Positions 54,656 through 62,215 of a DNA stretch of 64,000 bases are shown one piece after another. A model generated the notes under the pieces. That model did no database searches. It was not told where the DNA came from and was given only the letters and a program-made list of their open reading frames with translations. Made by a program: the position numbers and the translations under genes. Each line of letters starts with the position of its first letter. The stretch's first letter is position 1. Source of the stretch: an uncultured Pseudomonadota bacterium (GTDB taxonomy: Bacteria; Myxococcota_A; UBA9160; PR03); assembly GCA_900696485.1 (NCBI GenBank), contig CAADGG010000079.1, positions 1-64,000 on the forward strand, written 5' to 3'.

Positions 54656-55123
54656 GTGGCTGATCCCGTCGTCGTTCCGAGCATCTCCGCCCTCAAGAGC
54701 TTCATCGGACAGCGGCTCGGACCGACGGAATGGACGGCGATCGGGCAGGAGCAGATCGACGCGTTCGCGCGCGCCACCGGCGATCACCAGTGGATTCATG
54801 TCGATACCGAGCGTGCGCAACGCGCATCCCCTTTCGGGGGGACGATCGCCCACGGGTACCTGACGTTGTCGCTGATCCCGGCGCTGCTGCCGAAGCTGGT
54901 CGACGTGCAGAACGTGAAGATGGCGGTGAACGCCGGGCTCGAGAAGATGCGGCTTCCGGCGCCGGTGCCGGCCGGCGCCCGCGTGCGGATGAGCGCCGAG
55001 TTCAAGCACGTGCGCGAGATGCCGGGCGGCCGGGCGCGGGCGACGATCGCGGTCAGCTTCGAAGTCGAGGGCGGCAACAAGCCCGCGTGTATTGCGGACG
55101 TGGTGTACCTCTACTTCCCCTGA
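54656..55123 (+). CDS. MaoC-like (R)-specific enoyl-CoA hydratase
   Basis: A 155-residue hotdog protein. GTG 54656 has GGAGG 7 bases upstream. The hydratase motif is QIDAFARATGDHQWIHVD...ASPFGGTIAHGYLTLSLIP (catalytic Asp and His), with NAGLEKMRLPAPVPAGARVRM following. It would hydrate trans-enoyl-CoA to (R)-3-hydroxyacyl-CoA, linking fatty-acid degradation with polyester or other pathways. Its last 13 bases overlap the 3' end of the convergent alpha/beta hydrolase gene. Confidence 0.88.
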   Translation: MADPVVVPSISALKSFIGQRLGPTEWTAIGQEQIDAFARATGDHQWIHVDTERAQRASPFGGTIAHGYLTLSLIPALLPKLVDVQNVKMAVNAGLEKMRLPAPVPAGARVRMSAEFKHVREMPGGRARATIAVSFEVEGGNKPACIADVVYLYFP

Positions 55124-56016
55124 GCGGCGCCCGGCGACGAGTCGGACAGGAAGCCTCCGACCGTCTCCAGGAACGCGCCGAGCTGGTCGTGATGGACCCA
55201 ATGTCCCGCCGCCGGGATCGTGACGCAGCGCGCGTCCCGGAACGGCTGGTCCCGGCCGTCGACGGTGGGATCGCTGGCCCACGAGTCAGCGCCGCGGACC
55301 AGCAGGGTCGGGCAGTTGATCCGGGCCCAGAGCGAGCGCATGTCGTCGACGTCGAAGCGGTACGGCGCGAAGGCACGCACGTAGTTGTCGAACTTCCATG
55401 AGTACGTGCCGTCTTCGTTGCGGTTGACGCCGTGGACGGTGAGATGCAGCGCCTGCTCCTCGGACAGGAAGGCGTTCTCCTCGCGCATGCGCGCGGCGGC
55501 GGCCTCGAGGCTCTCGTAGCGCCGCGGCAGGCGCGCCGCGAGCCCGCGCATCTGCTTCACCCAGTCCTGCATCCGCTCCCACGGTGCGCGCACCTGGAGC
55601 TTCGCGATCATCTGCGGCGGCGGTCCGAGCCCCTCGATCGCCACCAGCCGGGCGACCCGCTCCGGATACACACCCGTGTACATGAGACTCACCGCCCCAC
55701 CGAGCGAGTGGCCGACCATGTGCAGGCGATCGACCTTCAGCGCATCGATCAGGTTGGCGAGATCGAGGACGAAGTCTGCGATCGCGTACATGCCGCCGAC
55801 GGCCCAGCCGCTGTCGCCGTGGCCACGCAGATCCGGTGCGATCACGTGCCACCGCTTGCGCAGCGCGCGCGCCACCCAGTCCCAGCTCCGCGCATGGTCG
55901 CGGCCGCCGTGCACGAGCACCAGCGGCGGGGCGCCCTCGTTGCCCCAATCCACGTAGTGCAGGCGCAGGCGATGGGAGACGTAGAAGTGCGAGGTCGGGC
56001 CGATCACATCCGTCAT
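55111..56016 (-). CDS. alpha/beta-hydrolase
   Basis: A 301-residue hydrolase. The oxyanion region PLVLVHGGRDHARSWDW (HGG), the nucleophile elbow MVGHSLGGAVSLMY (Ser in GHSLGG), an acid in the segment LLVRGADSWASD and the catalytic His in GHWVHHDQ are all visible, so it should be active on an ester, lactone or epoxide-like substrate. The substrate is not evident. ATG 56016 was chosen for the short N-terminus; it is divergent from nadE across 82 bp. Confidence 0.88.
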   Translation of the reverse strand: MTDVIGPTSHFYVSHRLRLHYVDWGNEGAPPLVLVHGGRDHARSWDWVARALRKRWHVIAPDLRGHGDSGWAVGGMYAIADFVLDLANLIDALKVDRLHMVGHSLGGAVSLMYTGVYPERVARLVAIEGLGPPPQMIAKLQVRAPWERMQDWVKQMRGLAARLPRRYESLEAAAARMREENAFLSEEQALHLTVHGVNRNEDGTYSWKFDNYVRAFAPYRFDVDDMRSLWARINCPTLLVRGADSWASDPTVDGRDQPFRDARCVTIPAAGHWVHHDQLGAFLETVGGFLSDSSPGAAQGK

Positions 56017-56098
56017 GGCGGGGGATCCTACCATCGCCGACGCGGACCCCGAGCGCCGGACCGCGACGACCCGCGGCGGCGGCGGTACCCTCCGGCGC

Positions 56099-57742
56099 GT
56101 GCGCATCGCCCTCGCCCAGGTGAATCCCCTCGTCGGCGACCTGGCCGGCAACCGGCGCCTCGTCGAAGAGGCCGCCGCGAAGGCGGCCGCCGGCGGCGCC
56201 CAGCTCGTGCTGCTGCCGGAGCTGGTGCTGACCGGCTACCCGCCGATGGATCTGCTCGAACGGCGCGGCTTCGTCGAGGATCAGCTACGGGAGCTCGTAG
56301 CGCTCGAGCCGGCCTCGCAGCGCATCGCGATCGCGCTCGGTGCCGTGCTGCCGGCAGAGCGGCGCAACGGGAAGTCGCTGGCGAACTGCGCGGTCCTGCT
56401 GGCCGGCGGGCGGCGCGTCGCCGTCCAGGCCAAGACGCTGCTCCCGACCTACGACGTCTTCGACGAGAACCGCTACTTCGCGCCGCCGTCCCAGCGCTCC
56501 GTCGTCGAGTTCGAGGGCCTGCGGCTCGGGCTCACCGTCTGCGAGGACGGCTGGGCGGAGCCACTCCCCTACGACAGCGACCCCACCGGCGAGCTCGCGA
56601 GCCAGGGGGCGGATCTGGTCCTCAACCTGTCGGCGTCGCCCTGGCACGTCGGCAAGCCGGCGCAGCGCCGCGCGCGGTTCGCCGCGCTCGCAAAACGACA
56701 CCGCGTGCCGATCGCCTTCTGCAACCAGCTCGGCGGCAACGACGAGCTGACCTTCGATGGCGGGTCGTTCTTCGTCGATGCCGGCGGTCGACTGCGCGCC
56801 GCCCTGCCGCTCTTCGAACCGGCGCTCGAGCGGATCGACCTCGACGCCCTGCCGGCGCCGCTCCGCGAAGACGCGCTCCCGGAAGCGGTTGGCGCCGCCC
56901 AACTCGAAGCCGGGCTCGTGCTGGCGATTCGGGACTACTTCCGCAAGCAGCAGCTCCCGCCCGGCACCGTGATCGGACTCTCCGGCGGCATCGATTCCGC
57001 GGTGACCGCGCATCTCGCCGCGCTCGCGCTGGGGCCCGACCGCGTGCTCGGCGTGCTGATGCCGGGGCCGTTCTCTTCTGCTCACAGTGTCGAGGACGCC
57101 CTCGCGCTCGGTCGCCGACTCGGCATCGAGACCCGCACGGTCGACATCGCTCCGGTGTATCAGCAGTATCGCCGCATCTTCGCGGACCTGTTCGGCGCTC
57201 GCGACGACTACGGCCTCACGCAGCAGAACATCCAGTCGCGGATCCGCGGCGCCATCCTGATGGCGATCTCGAACGAAGAACGGCGGCTGGTCCTGGCGAC
57301 CGGCAACAAGAGCGAGCTGTCGATCGGCTACTGCACGCTGTACGGGGATACCGTCGGCGGCCTCGCCGTCCTCGGCGACGTCTACAAGCGCGACGTCTAC
57401 GCGCTGGCGCGCCATGCCAACCGCAGCGGGGAGCGCATCCCGGCGCGCAGCATCGACAAGCCGCCGTCGGCCGAACTCGCCGCCGATCAGCGGGACGAGG
57501 ACGATCTGCCGCCGTACGCCGTGCTCGACGCGGTGCTCGAACAGGCGATCGAAGGCGGACGCGGCGCCGACGCGATCGAAGTGCCGCCCGGAGCGGATCG
57601 CGCGCTGGTCCGGCAGATCGTGCGCCTTCTCGACCGCAACGAGTACAAGCGCCGCCAGGCGCCGCTGGTGCTGCGCACGTCACCGAAGGCGTTCGGCAGC
57701 GGACGCCGGCTGCCGATCGTGCAGCGCTACGACGCCGACTGA
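56099..57742 (+). CDS. nadE: glutamine-dependent NAD+ synthetase
   Basis: A 547-residue two-domain enzyme. The N-terminal nitrilase-type glutaminase has Glu in LPELVLTGYPP, Lys in QAKTLLPTYDVFDE and the nucleophile Cys in GLTVCEDGW. The C-terminal amidotransferase has the PP-loop VIGLSGGIDSAV, MPGPFSSAHS and ATGNKSELSIGYCTLYGD. It makes NAD+ from deamido-NAD+ using glutamine. The GTG at 56099 gives the family start (VRIALAQVNP); an upstream ATG at 56015 would add 28 atypical residues. Confidence 0.92.
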   Translation: MRIALAQVNPLVGDLAGNRRLVEEAAAKAAAGGAQLVLLPELVLTGYPPMDLLERRGFVEDQLRELVALEPASQRIAIALGAVLPAERRNGKSLANCAVLLAGGRRVAVQAKTLLPTYDVFDENRYFAPPSQRSVVEFEGLRLGLTVCEDGWAEPLPYDSDPTGELASQGADLVLNLSASPWHVGKPAQRRARFAALAKRHRVPIAFCNQLGGNDELTFDGGSFFVDAGGRLRAALPLFEPALERIDLDALPAPLREDALPEAVGAAQLEAGLVLAIRDYFRKQQLPPGTVIGLSGGIDSAVTAHLAALALGPDRVLGVLMPGPFSSAHSVEDALALGRRLGIETRTVDIAPVYQQYRRIFADLFGARDDYGLTQQNIQSRIRGAILMAISNEERRLVLATGNKSELSIGYCTLYGDTVGGLAVLGDVYKRDVYALARHANRSGERIPARSIDKPPSAELAADQRDEDDLPPYAVLDAVLEQAIEGGRGADAIEVPPGADRALVRQIVRLLDRNEYKRRQAPLVLRTSPKAFGSGRRLPIVQRYDAD

Positions 57743-57757
57743 GGAGATCTCCGTCCG

Positions 57758-59869
57758 ATGCAAAGCCGCTGGTCCGACTCCGACGCCCGCGCCGCCTGCG
57801 AGCAATGGGCGCCGCAATGCGGTGAGGAGCTGGCGCTGCGCGTCTACACGAGTCGGCTGCTCGGCGCCGAGCCGGCGCTGGTGCTGCACGGCGGCGGCAA
57901 CACGTCGCGGAAGGGCGTCTACGAGAACCGGCTCGGCGAGAAGGTCCCCGCGCTGTTCGTGAAGGCGTCCGGCTACGATCTCGCATCGATCGTCCCGGAG
58001 GGCCTGCCCGGCACGGATCTCACGTGGCTGCGCCGACTGCGCGCGCTGCCGGCGCTTTCCGACGAGGCGATGGTGAACGAGCTGCGCGGCGCGCTGTTCG
58101 ACGCCGGCGCCGCGACGCCATCGATCGAGACCCTGTTGCACGCCTGGCTGCCGGCGCGCGTGGTCGATCACACGCATGCCGATGCGATCCTCGCGCTCAG
58201 CAACCGCGAGGACGGCCTGGCCTGTCTGCGTGACGCCCTCGGCGCAGAAGCGATCCTGCTGCCGTACGTGAAGCCGGGCTTCGACCTCGCGAAGGCCGCC
58301 GCCGACGCCGCGGAGGTTCAGCCTTCCGCCCACACGATGGTGCTGCTCCAGCACGGCGTCTTCACCTGGGGCGAGACGGCGCGCGAGGCCTACGAACGGA
58401 TGATCGACGTCGTCTCGGCGGCCGAGCGCTGGACCGAGCAGCGCCAGACGCGGCCGCTGCGCCGGCGCGGCTCGGAGACGCCGCCCGCGCTCGCCGCCGA
58501 ACGGGCGGCGCGCGTCGCCCCGTGGCTGCGCGGACTGCTCGCGACGCCGAGCGGCGACGCCGATCGCCCCTGGCGCCGTCAGATCCTGCGCCCGCTGTGC
58601 GACCGCACCACGCTCGACGTCGTCGACGCCGAAGCGGCTCACGAGATCACGTGCACGCCGCCGCTCACGCCGGACCACCTGATCCGCACGAAAGCCCTGC
58701 CGCTGTTCGTCGCCGACCCGGCCTGGGACGACGACGACCGGCTTCGCGCCCAGCTCCAGCAGGCCGGCCGCGACTACGCGCGCGACTACGCCGCGTACGT
58801 CGAGCGCCACCGCGATCGGCTCCCGCCCGGCGTGGTGCCGGCCGATCCGATGCCGCGCCTCGTCGTGCTCCCCGGCCTCGGGGTGCTGTGCGCGGGGCCG
58901 GATGCGCACGCGGCCGGCGTGGTGCGCGACATCACCCGCCACACGCTCGCCGTGAAGGCGCGCATCGCCGGCACCGGCGCACGTTATGCCGGGCTCCCGG
59001 AGCGCGATCTGTTCGAAATGGAGTACTACGCGCTCGAGCAGGCCAAGCTCGGCCGCGTGCGGCCGCCACTCGGCTCGGAGGTGGCGCTGGTGACCGGCGC
59101 CGCCGGCGCCATCGGCGCCGGGATCGCACGCGGCCTGCTCGCCGAGGGCTGTCACGTCGCGGTGACGGACCTGCCGGGGAAGCCGCTCGAGACGCTGGCC
59201 GCCGAGCTCACCACGGAAGCCGGCCCGCGCGCCTTCGCCACCCCACTCGACGTCACCGACCCGGATTCCGTGGCGGCTGCGTTCCGCGAGATCGCACGCC
59301 ACTGGGGCGGCGTCGATCTCGTCGTCGTGAACGCCGGCAGCGCCCACGTGGCGCCGCTCGCCGAGCTGTCGCTCGAAGCCTTCCAGAGGCTCCAGCGCGT
59401 GAACGTCGAGGGCACGCTGCTGCTGCTGCGCGCGGCCGGGCGTCACTTCGCCGCGCAGGGCACCGGCGGCGACATCGTCGTGATCTCGACGAAGAACGTG
59501 ATGGCGCCCGGCGCCGGCTTCGGCGCCTACAGCGCGACGAAGGCCGCCGCGCATCAGCTCGCCCGGATCGCGAGCCTCGAGTTCGCGCCGCTCGACGTGC
59601 GCGTCAATCTGGTCGCGCCGGACGCCGTCTTCGGTGCTCCCACCCGGCCGTCGGGCCTGTGGCAGCAGGTGGGCCCGGAGCGGATGCGAGCCCGCGGTCT
59701 CGATGCGGAGGGCCTCGAGTCCTACTACCGCGACCGCAACCTGCTGAAGGCGCGCATCACCCCGGAGCACGTCGCGCGGGCCGTCATCTTCTTTGCGACG
59801 CGGCAGACGCCGACGACGGGCGTCACGTTGCCGGTGGACGGCGGCCTGCCGGATGCTACGCCGCGCTGA
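57758..59869 (+). CDS. bifunctional class II aldolase/SDR protein
   Basis: A 703-residue fusion. Residues 1-430 are a class II aldolase or adducin domain (LHGGGNTSRK, VVDHTHADAILALSNRED, LLQHGVFTWGETAREAYERM) with the Zn-type histidines. Residues about 445-703 are an SDR (ALVTGAAGAIGAGIARGL, VVVNAGSAHVAPLAEL, FGAYSATKAAAHQLARIA with YxxxK, LPVDGG). This matches the bifunctional rhamnulose-1-phosphate aldolase/lactaldehyde dehydrogenase type, though the sugar substrate is uncertain. A GAGGAGA precedes the ATG, and the stop is in the first unit of a 32-bp repeat. Confidence 0.88.
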   Translation: MQSRWSDSDARAACEQWAPQCGEELALRVYTSRLLGAEPALVLHGGGNTSRKGVYENRLGEKVPALFVKASGYDLASIVPEGLPGTDLTWLRRLRALPALSDEAMVNELRGALFDAGAATPSIETLLHAWLPARVVDHTHADAILALSNREDGLACLRDALGAEAILLPYVKPGFDLAKAAADAAEVQPSAHTMVLLQHGVFTWGETAREAYERMIDVVSAAERWTEQRQTRPLRRRGSETPPALAAERAARVAPWLRGLLATPSGDADRPWRRQILRPLCDRTTLDVVDAEAAHEITCTPPLTPDHLIRTKALPLFVADPAWDDDDRLRAQLQQAGRDYARDYAAYVERHRDRLPPGVVPADPMPRLVVLPGLGVLCAGPDAHAAGVVRDITRHTLAVKARIAGTGARYAGLPERDLFEMEYYALEQAKLGRVRPPLGSEVALVTGAAGAIGAGIARGLLAEGCHVAVTDLPGKPLETLAAELTTEAGPRAFATPLDVTDPDSVAAAFREIARHWGGVDLVVVNAGSAHVAPLAELSLEAFQRLQRVNVEGTLLLLRAAGRHFAAQGTGGDIVVISTKNVMAPGAGFGAYSATKAAAHQLARIASLEFAPLDVRVNLVAPDAVFGAPTRPSGLWQQVGPERMRARGLDAEGLESYYRDRNLLKARITPEHVARAVIFFATRQTPTTGVTLPVDGGLPDATPR

Positions 59870-59965
59870 CGCGCGGCTTCGGGGATGCTACGCCGCGCTG
59901 ACGCGCGGCTTCGGGGATGCCACGCCGCGCTGACGCGCGGCTTCGGGGGATGCCACGCCGCGCGG
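59852..59965. repeat. 32-bp tandem repeat after the aldolase/SDR stop
   Basis: Three units with 32-bp spacing, each carrying GCCGCGCTGACGCGCGGC (an imperfect hairpin with the TGA triplet in its middle), and a partial fourth unit after a 33-bp step. The first unit contains the last codons and stop of the aldolase/SDR gene, so each unit would give a short stem downstream of the coding end. Confidence 0.85.
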
Positions 59966-59974
59966 ATGCGCCGG

Positions 59975-60448
59975 CTAGGCCGGGGCGGCGGCCGGCGCGG
60001 CCTCGGTGACGCCGCGTACGTGCTCGGCACGCGCGCCACGCGGGCCTTCCTGCACCACGTACTCGACGAAATCGCCCTCGTTCAACGCATCATAGTCACT
60101 GGCGTTGAGACCCGAGCGATGGAAGAACACCTCTTTGCCGTCCTCGCCGCGGATGAAGCCGAAGCCGCGGTCGCGCACCATCTTCTTGATCCGGCCGCGC
60201 GTCTTCGGACCCGTCGGAGCCGCGGTCACCGGCCGGCGCGAGCGCGGCCGTCCGCGGCCGGTGCTGTAGCGGTCGCTCGCGATGAACTCCTGACGGAACA
60301 GGTCCATCGGCACCAGCAGGTCCTGGAAGTCCGTGTTGTCCGGAGACAGCAGAACCTCTTCCTCGCCGAGGTCGGCGATCGTGTAGCGGAGGCCGGTGTT
60401 CTTGTGCGTGACGCGGGAGCCGGTCTCGACGTTCTCTAGTCGGAGCAT
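59975..60448 (-). CDS. cold-shock-domain protein with an N-terminal extra domain
   Basis: A 157-residue protein. Residues about 83-150 are a cold-shock domain with RNP1 GFGFIR and RNP2-like VFFHRSGL after GRIKKMVRDR, so it should bind single-stranded RNA or DNA. Residues 1-65 (VTHKNTGLRYTIADLGEEEVLLSPDNTDFQDLLVPMDLFRQEF) form a separate small domain that I do not recognise; a basic linker joins the two. GGGGGAGGTG precedes the ATG. The 3' end is next to the 32-bp repeat. Confidence 0.8.
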   Translation of the reverse strand: MLRLENVETGSRVTHKNTGLRYTIADLGEEEVLLSPDNTDFQDLLVPMDLFRQEFIASDRYSTGRGRPRSRRPVTAAPTGPKTRGRIKKMVRDRGFGFIRGEDGKEVFFHRSGLNASDYDALNEGDFVEYVVQEGPRGARAEHVRGVTEAAPAAAPA

Positions 60449-60513
60449 GTTCTTGCACCTCCCCCGAAGGGTCCGCTGGGAGACCGTCCGTGACTGCTGG
60501 GGACTGCCGGGTC

Positions 60514-60589
60514 GCGGAATCGAGACTCGCCGGAAACGAGACTCGCGGAATCGGGACTTGCGGAATCGGGAATCGCAGAATCGGGAATC
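60514..60589. repeat. 15-bp tandem repeats in the csp/HAD divergent region
   Basis: Five imperfect units of GCGGAATCGGGAATC type (one of 16 bp) lie about 65 bp upstream of the cold-shock gene start. On the other side is the HAD gene start at 60732. The 283-bp gap holds both promoters; I see no clear -35/-10 pair. The repeats could be simple slippage or a regulatory array. Confidence 0.65.
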
Positions 60590-60731
60590 GGCGCCGGGGA
60601 GCCCGGTCGCCAGGAGGGCGCAGGATAAGGGGGGGGGCGAATCGTGTCAAACCGGCGTCAGATCAACGTTTTAGCGATCCGCTACGATGCCGGCTTCCGC
60701 TTGTCCGCCCGCCCCGAAAGGAGCTGATCGC

Positions 60732-61436
60732 GTGCGTCACCGAGCCGTCTTCTTCGATCTGGGCGGAACGCTGTTCAGCTACGCCAGCATCAACGCGCAC
60801 TTCGACCGCCTGCTCACCGAGCTGGCCCGCGGTCGTGGCGTCGAGACCCCGGTCGAGAAGCTGCGCCACGCGTACCGGATCGCCATGGGCACGACGATGT
60901 CCGGTTGGGCCGGCCGGCCGTACTACCTGCACCGCGACCTGTTCACGGAGGCGCACGTCCAGTTCCTCCGCAGCCTCGGCGTCGAAGCCTCGGCCGACGA
61001 TCCGGATCTGCGCTTCTCGCAGGGCCGCGTGCTCGGCGAGCCCGAGATCGCGCCGCGCGCGGATGCCGCGACGACGCTCGCCGCGCTGCGCGCGCGCGGG
61101 CTGCACGTCTCGATCGTCAGCAATATCGACGACGACCAGCTCGAAGCGGTGTGGAGCCGGCTCGGTCTCGACGCGCACGTCGATGCGATCACCACCAGTG
61201 AGGAAGCGCGCTCGTGCAAGCCCGATGCGCGGATCTTCGAGCTCGCGCTCGCGAAGGCCGGCGACCCGCCGCCCGCGTCCGTCGTGTTCGTCGGCGACTC
61301 GCCGTGGCACGACGTCGCCGGCGCCAACGCGCTCGGCATGACCAGCGTCCTGCTCGGCGCCGCCCCGGCCGGTGCGCCCATCCCGCACCACCAGATCGAC
61401 GCGCTCGCGGAGCTGCTGGCGATCGTCGGCGCGTAG
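60732..61436 (+). CDS. HAD-superfamily hydrolase
   Basis: A 234-residue haloacid-dehalogenase-like enzyme. GTG 60732 has AAGGAG at a good distance. Motif I is AVFFDLGGTLFSY (DxGxT), the cap follows, motif II is VSIVSNIDDDQ, the Lys in EEARSCKPDARIF is motif III and VVFVGDSPWHDVAGAN motif IV. It would be a phosphatase of a small organic phosphate. Its TAG is directly followed by palindromic element copy 5. Confidence 0.87.
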   Translation: MRHRAVFFDLGGTLFSYASINAHFDRLLTELARGRGVETPVEKLRHAYRIAMGTTMSGWAGRPYYLHRDLFTEAHVQFLRSLGVEASADDPDLRFSQGRVLGEPEIAPRADAATTLAALRARGLHVSIVSNIDDDQLEAVWSRLGLDAHVDAITTSEEARSCKPDARIFELALAKAGDPPPASVVFVGDSPWHDVAGANALGMTSVLLGAAPAGAPIPHHQIDALAELLAIVGA

Positions 61437-61521
61437 CCGTCAAGAAAGGGGTCGGGTTCGTTTCGTCAACTTTTCCCGTCGGGAAAAGTTGACGAAACGA
61501 ACCCGACCCCTTTCTTGACGG
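61437..61521. repeat. palindromic element, copy 5 (85 bp)
   Basis: A perfect inverted repeat centred on base 61479 and identical in its core to copy 2 (variable segment CGTTTC). It begins with the first base after the HAD stop codon (TAG at 61434-61436), so it would be the 3' end of this mRNA, 43 bp before the tetR-like gene start. Confidence 0.9.
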
Positions 61522-61546
61522 TCGCGCGGATCTCTGCACGTAAAAA

Positions 61547-61566
61547 ATTGACAGTGTTCATTCAAT
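61547..61566. promoter_or_regulatory. candidate TetR operator overlapping the regulator start
   Basis: ATTGACAGTGTTCATTCAAT contains the inverted ATTGA/TCAAT ends and a TGTTCATTCA half-site similar to the TGAAC/GTTCA halves bound by many TetR-type acyl-CoA regulators. It is the only AT-rich stretch near here and overlaps the start codon of the tetR-like gene, as expected for autorepression. Confidence 0.4.
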
Positions 61567-62215
61567 GCGGCAGGCTCCGGGCATGGCGCGGCCGGCCCTC
61601 ACGGAAGACGAGATCTCGGACTTTCGCGAGCGGCTGTGCGAGGTGGCGACGCGCCGCTTCGTGGAGTTCGGCGATGCGGGTGTGAGCCTGCGCGGGCTGG
61701 CGCTCGAACTGGGCTGCAGCCCGACCACCCCGTACCGCTACTTCCGCGACAAGGACGAGATCCTCGCCGCCGTCCGTGCCCGGGCCTTCGACCGGCTGGC
61801 CCACTTCGCCGCCCCCTTCGCCGGCCCGGACGGCGATCCCTTGAGCCAGCTCGAAGCGCTCGGCTTCGCCTATCTCCGCTTTGCCCGCGAAGAGCCGCAT
61901 GCCTACCGCATGGCCTTCGAGCTGAGCCAGCCCGAAGCCAGCGCCTATCCCGAGCTCCTCCAGTCGCGACAAAAGGCCTGGCAGATGATCTACCGGGCCG
62001 TGCGACGAGCCGTCGTGGCGGGGGCCCTCGCCGGGGACGCGAACGTCGTGAGCCACCTCTTCTGGGCCGGCATGCACGGCCTGGCCGCCCTCCATCTCGG
62101 AGGGCAGTTGGAGTCCCTACCCATCGAGAAGCTCCAGAAACCGATGGTGCGCGCACTGCTGCGCGGCGCCCTCCCGAGCGTGGGACCCACCACAGGAGAC
62201 ACTCCGGATGCCTGA
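61565..62215 (+). CDS. TetR/AcrR-family regulator
   Basis: A 216-residue regulator. The N-terminal helix-turn-helix (FVEFGDAGVSLRGLALELGCSPTTPYRYFRDKDEILAAV) is typical. The C-terminal ligand domain is of the TetR C-33-like shape (YRMAFELSQP, HLFWAGMHGLAALHLGGQL). It overlaps the downstream oxidoreductase start by 8 bases, so they form one transcript and it likely controls it. A second ATG at residue 7 is possible. The region upstream is occupied by the palindromic element and the candidate operator. Confidence 0.87.
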   Translation: MRQAPGMARPALTEDEISDFRERLCEVATRRFVEFGDAGVSLRGLALELGCSPTTPYRYFRDKDEILAAVRARAFDRLAHFAAPFAGPDGDPLSQLEALGFAYLRFAREEPHAYRMAFELSQPEASAYPELLQSRQKAWQMIYRAVRRAVVAGALAGDANVVSHLFWAGMHGLAALHLGGQLESLPIEKLQKPMVRALLRGALPSVGPTTGDTPDA

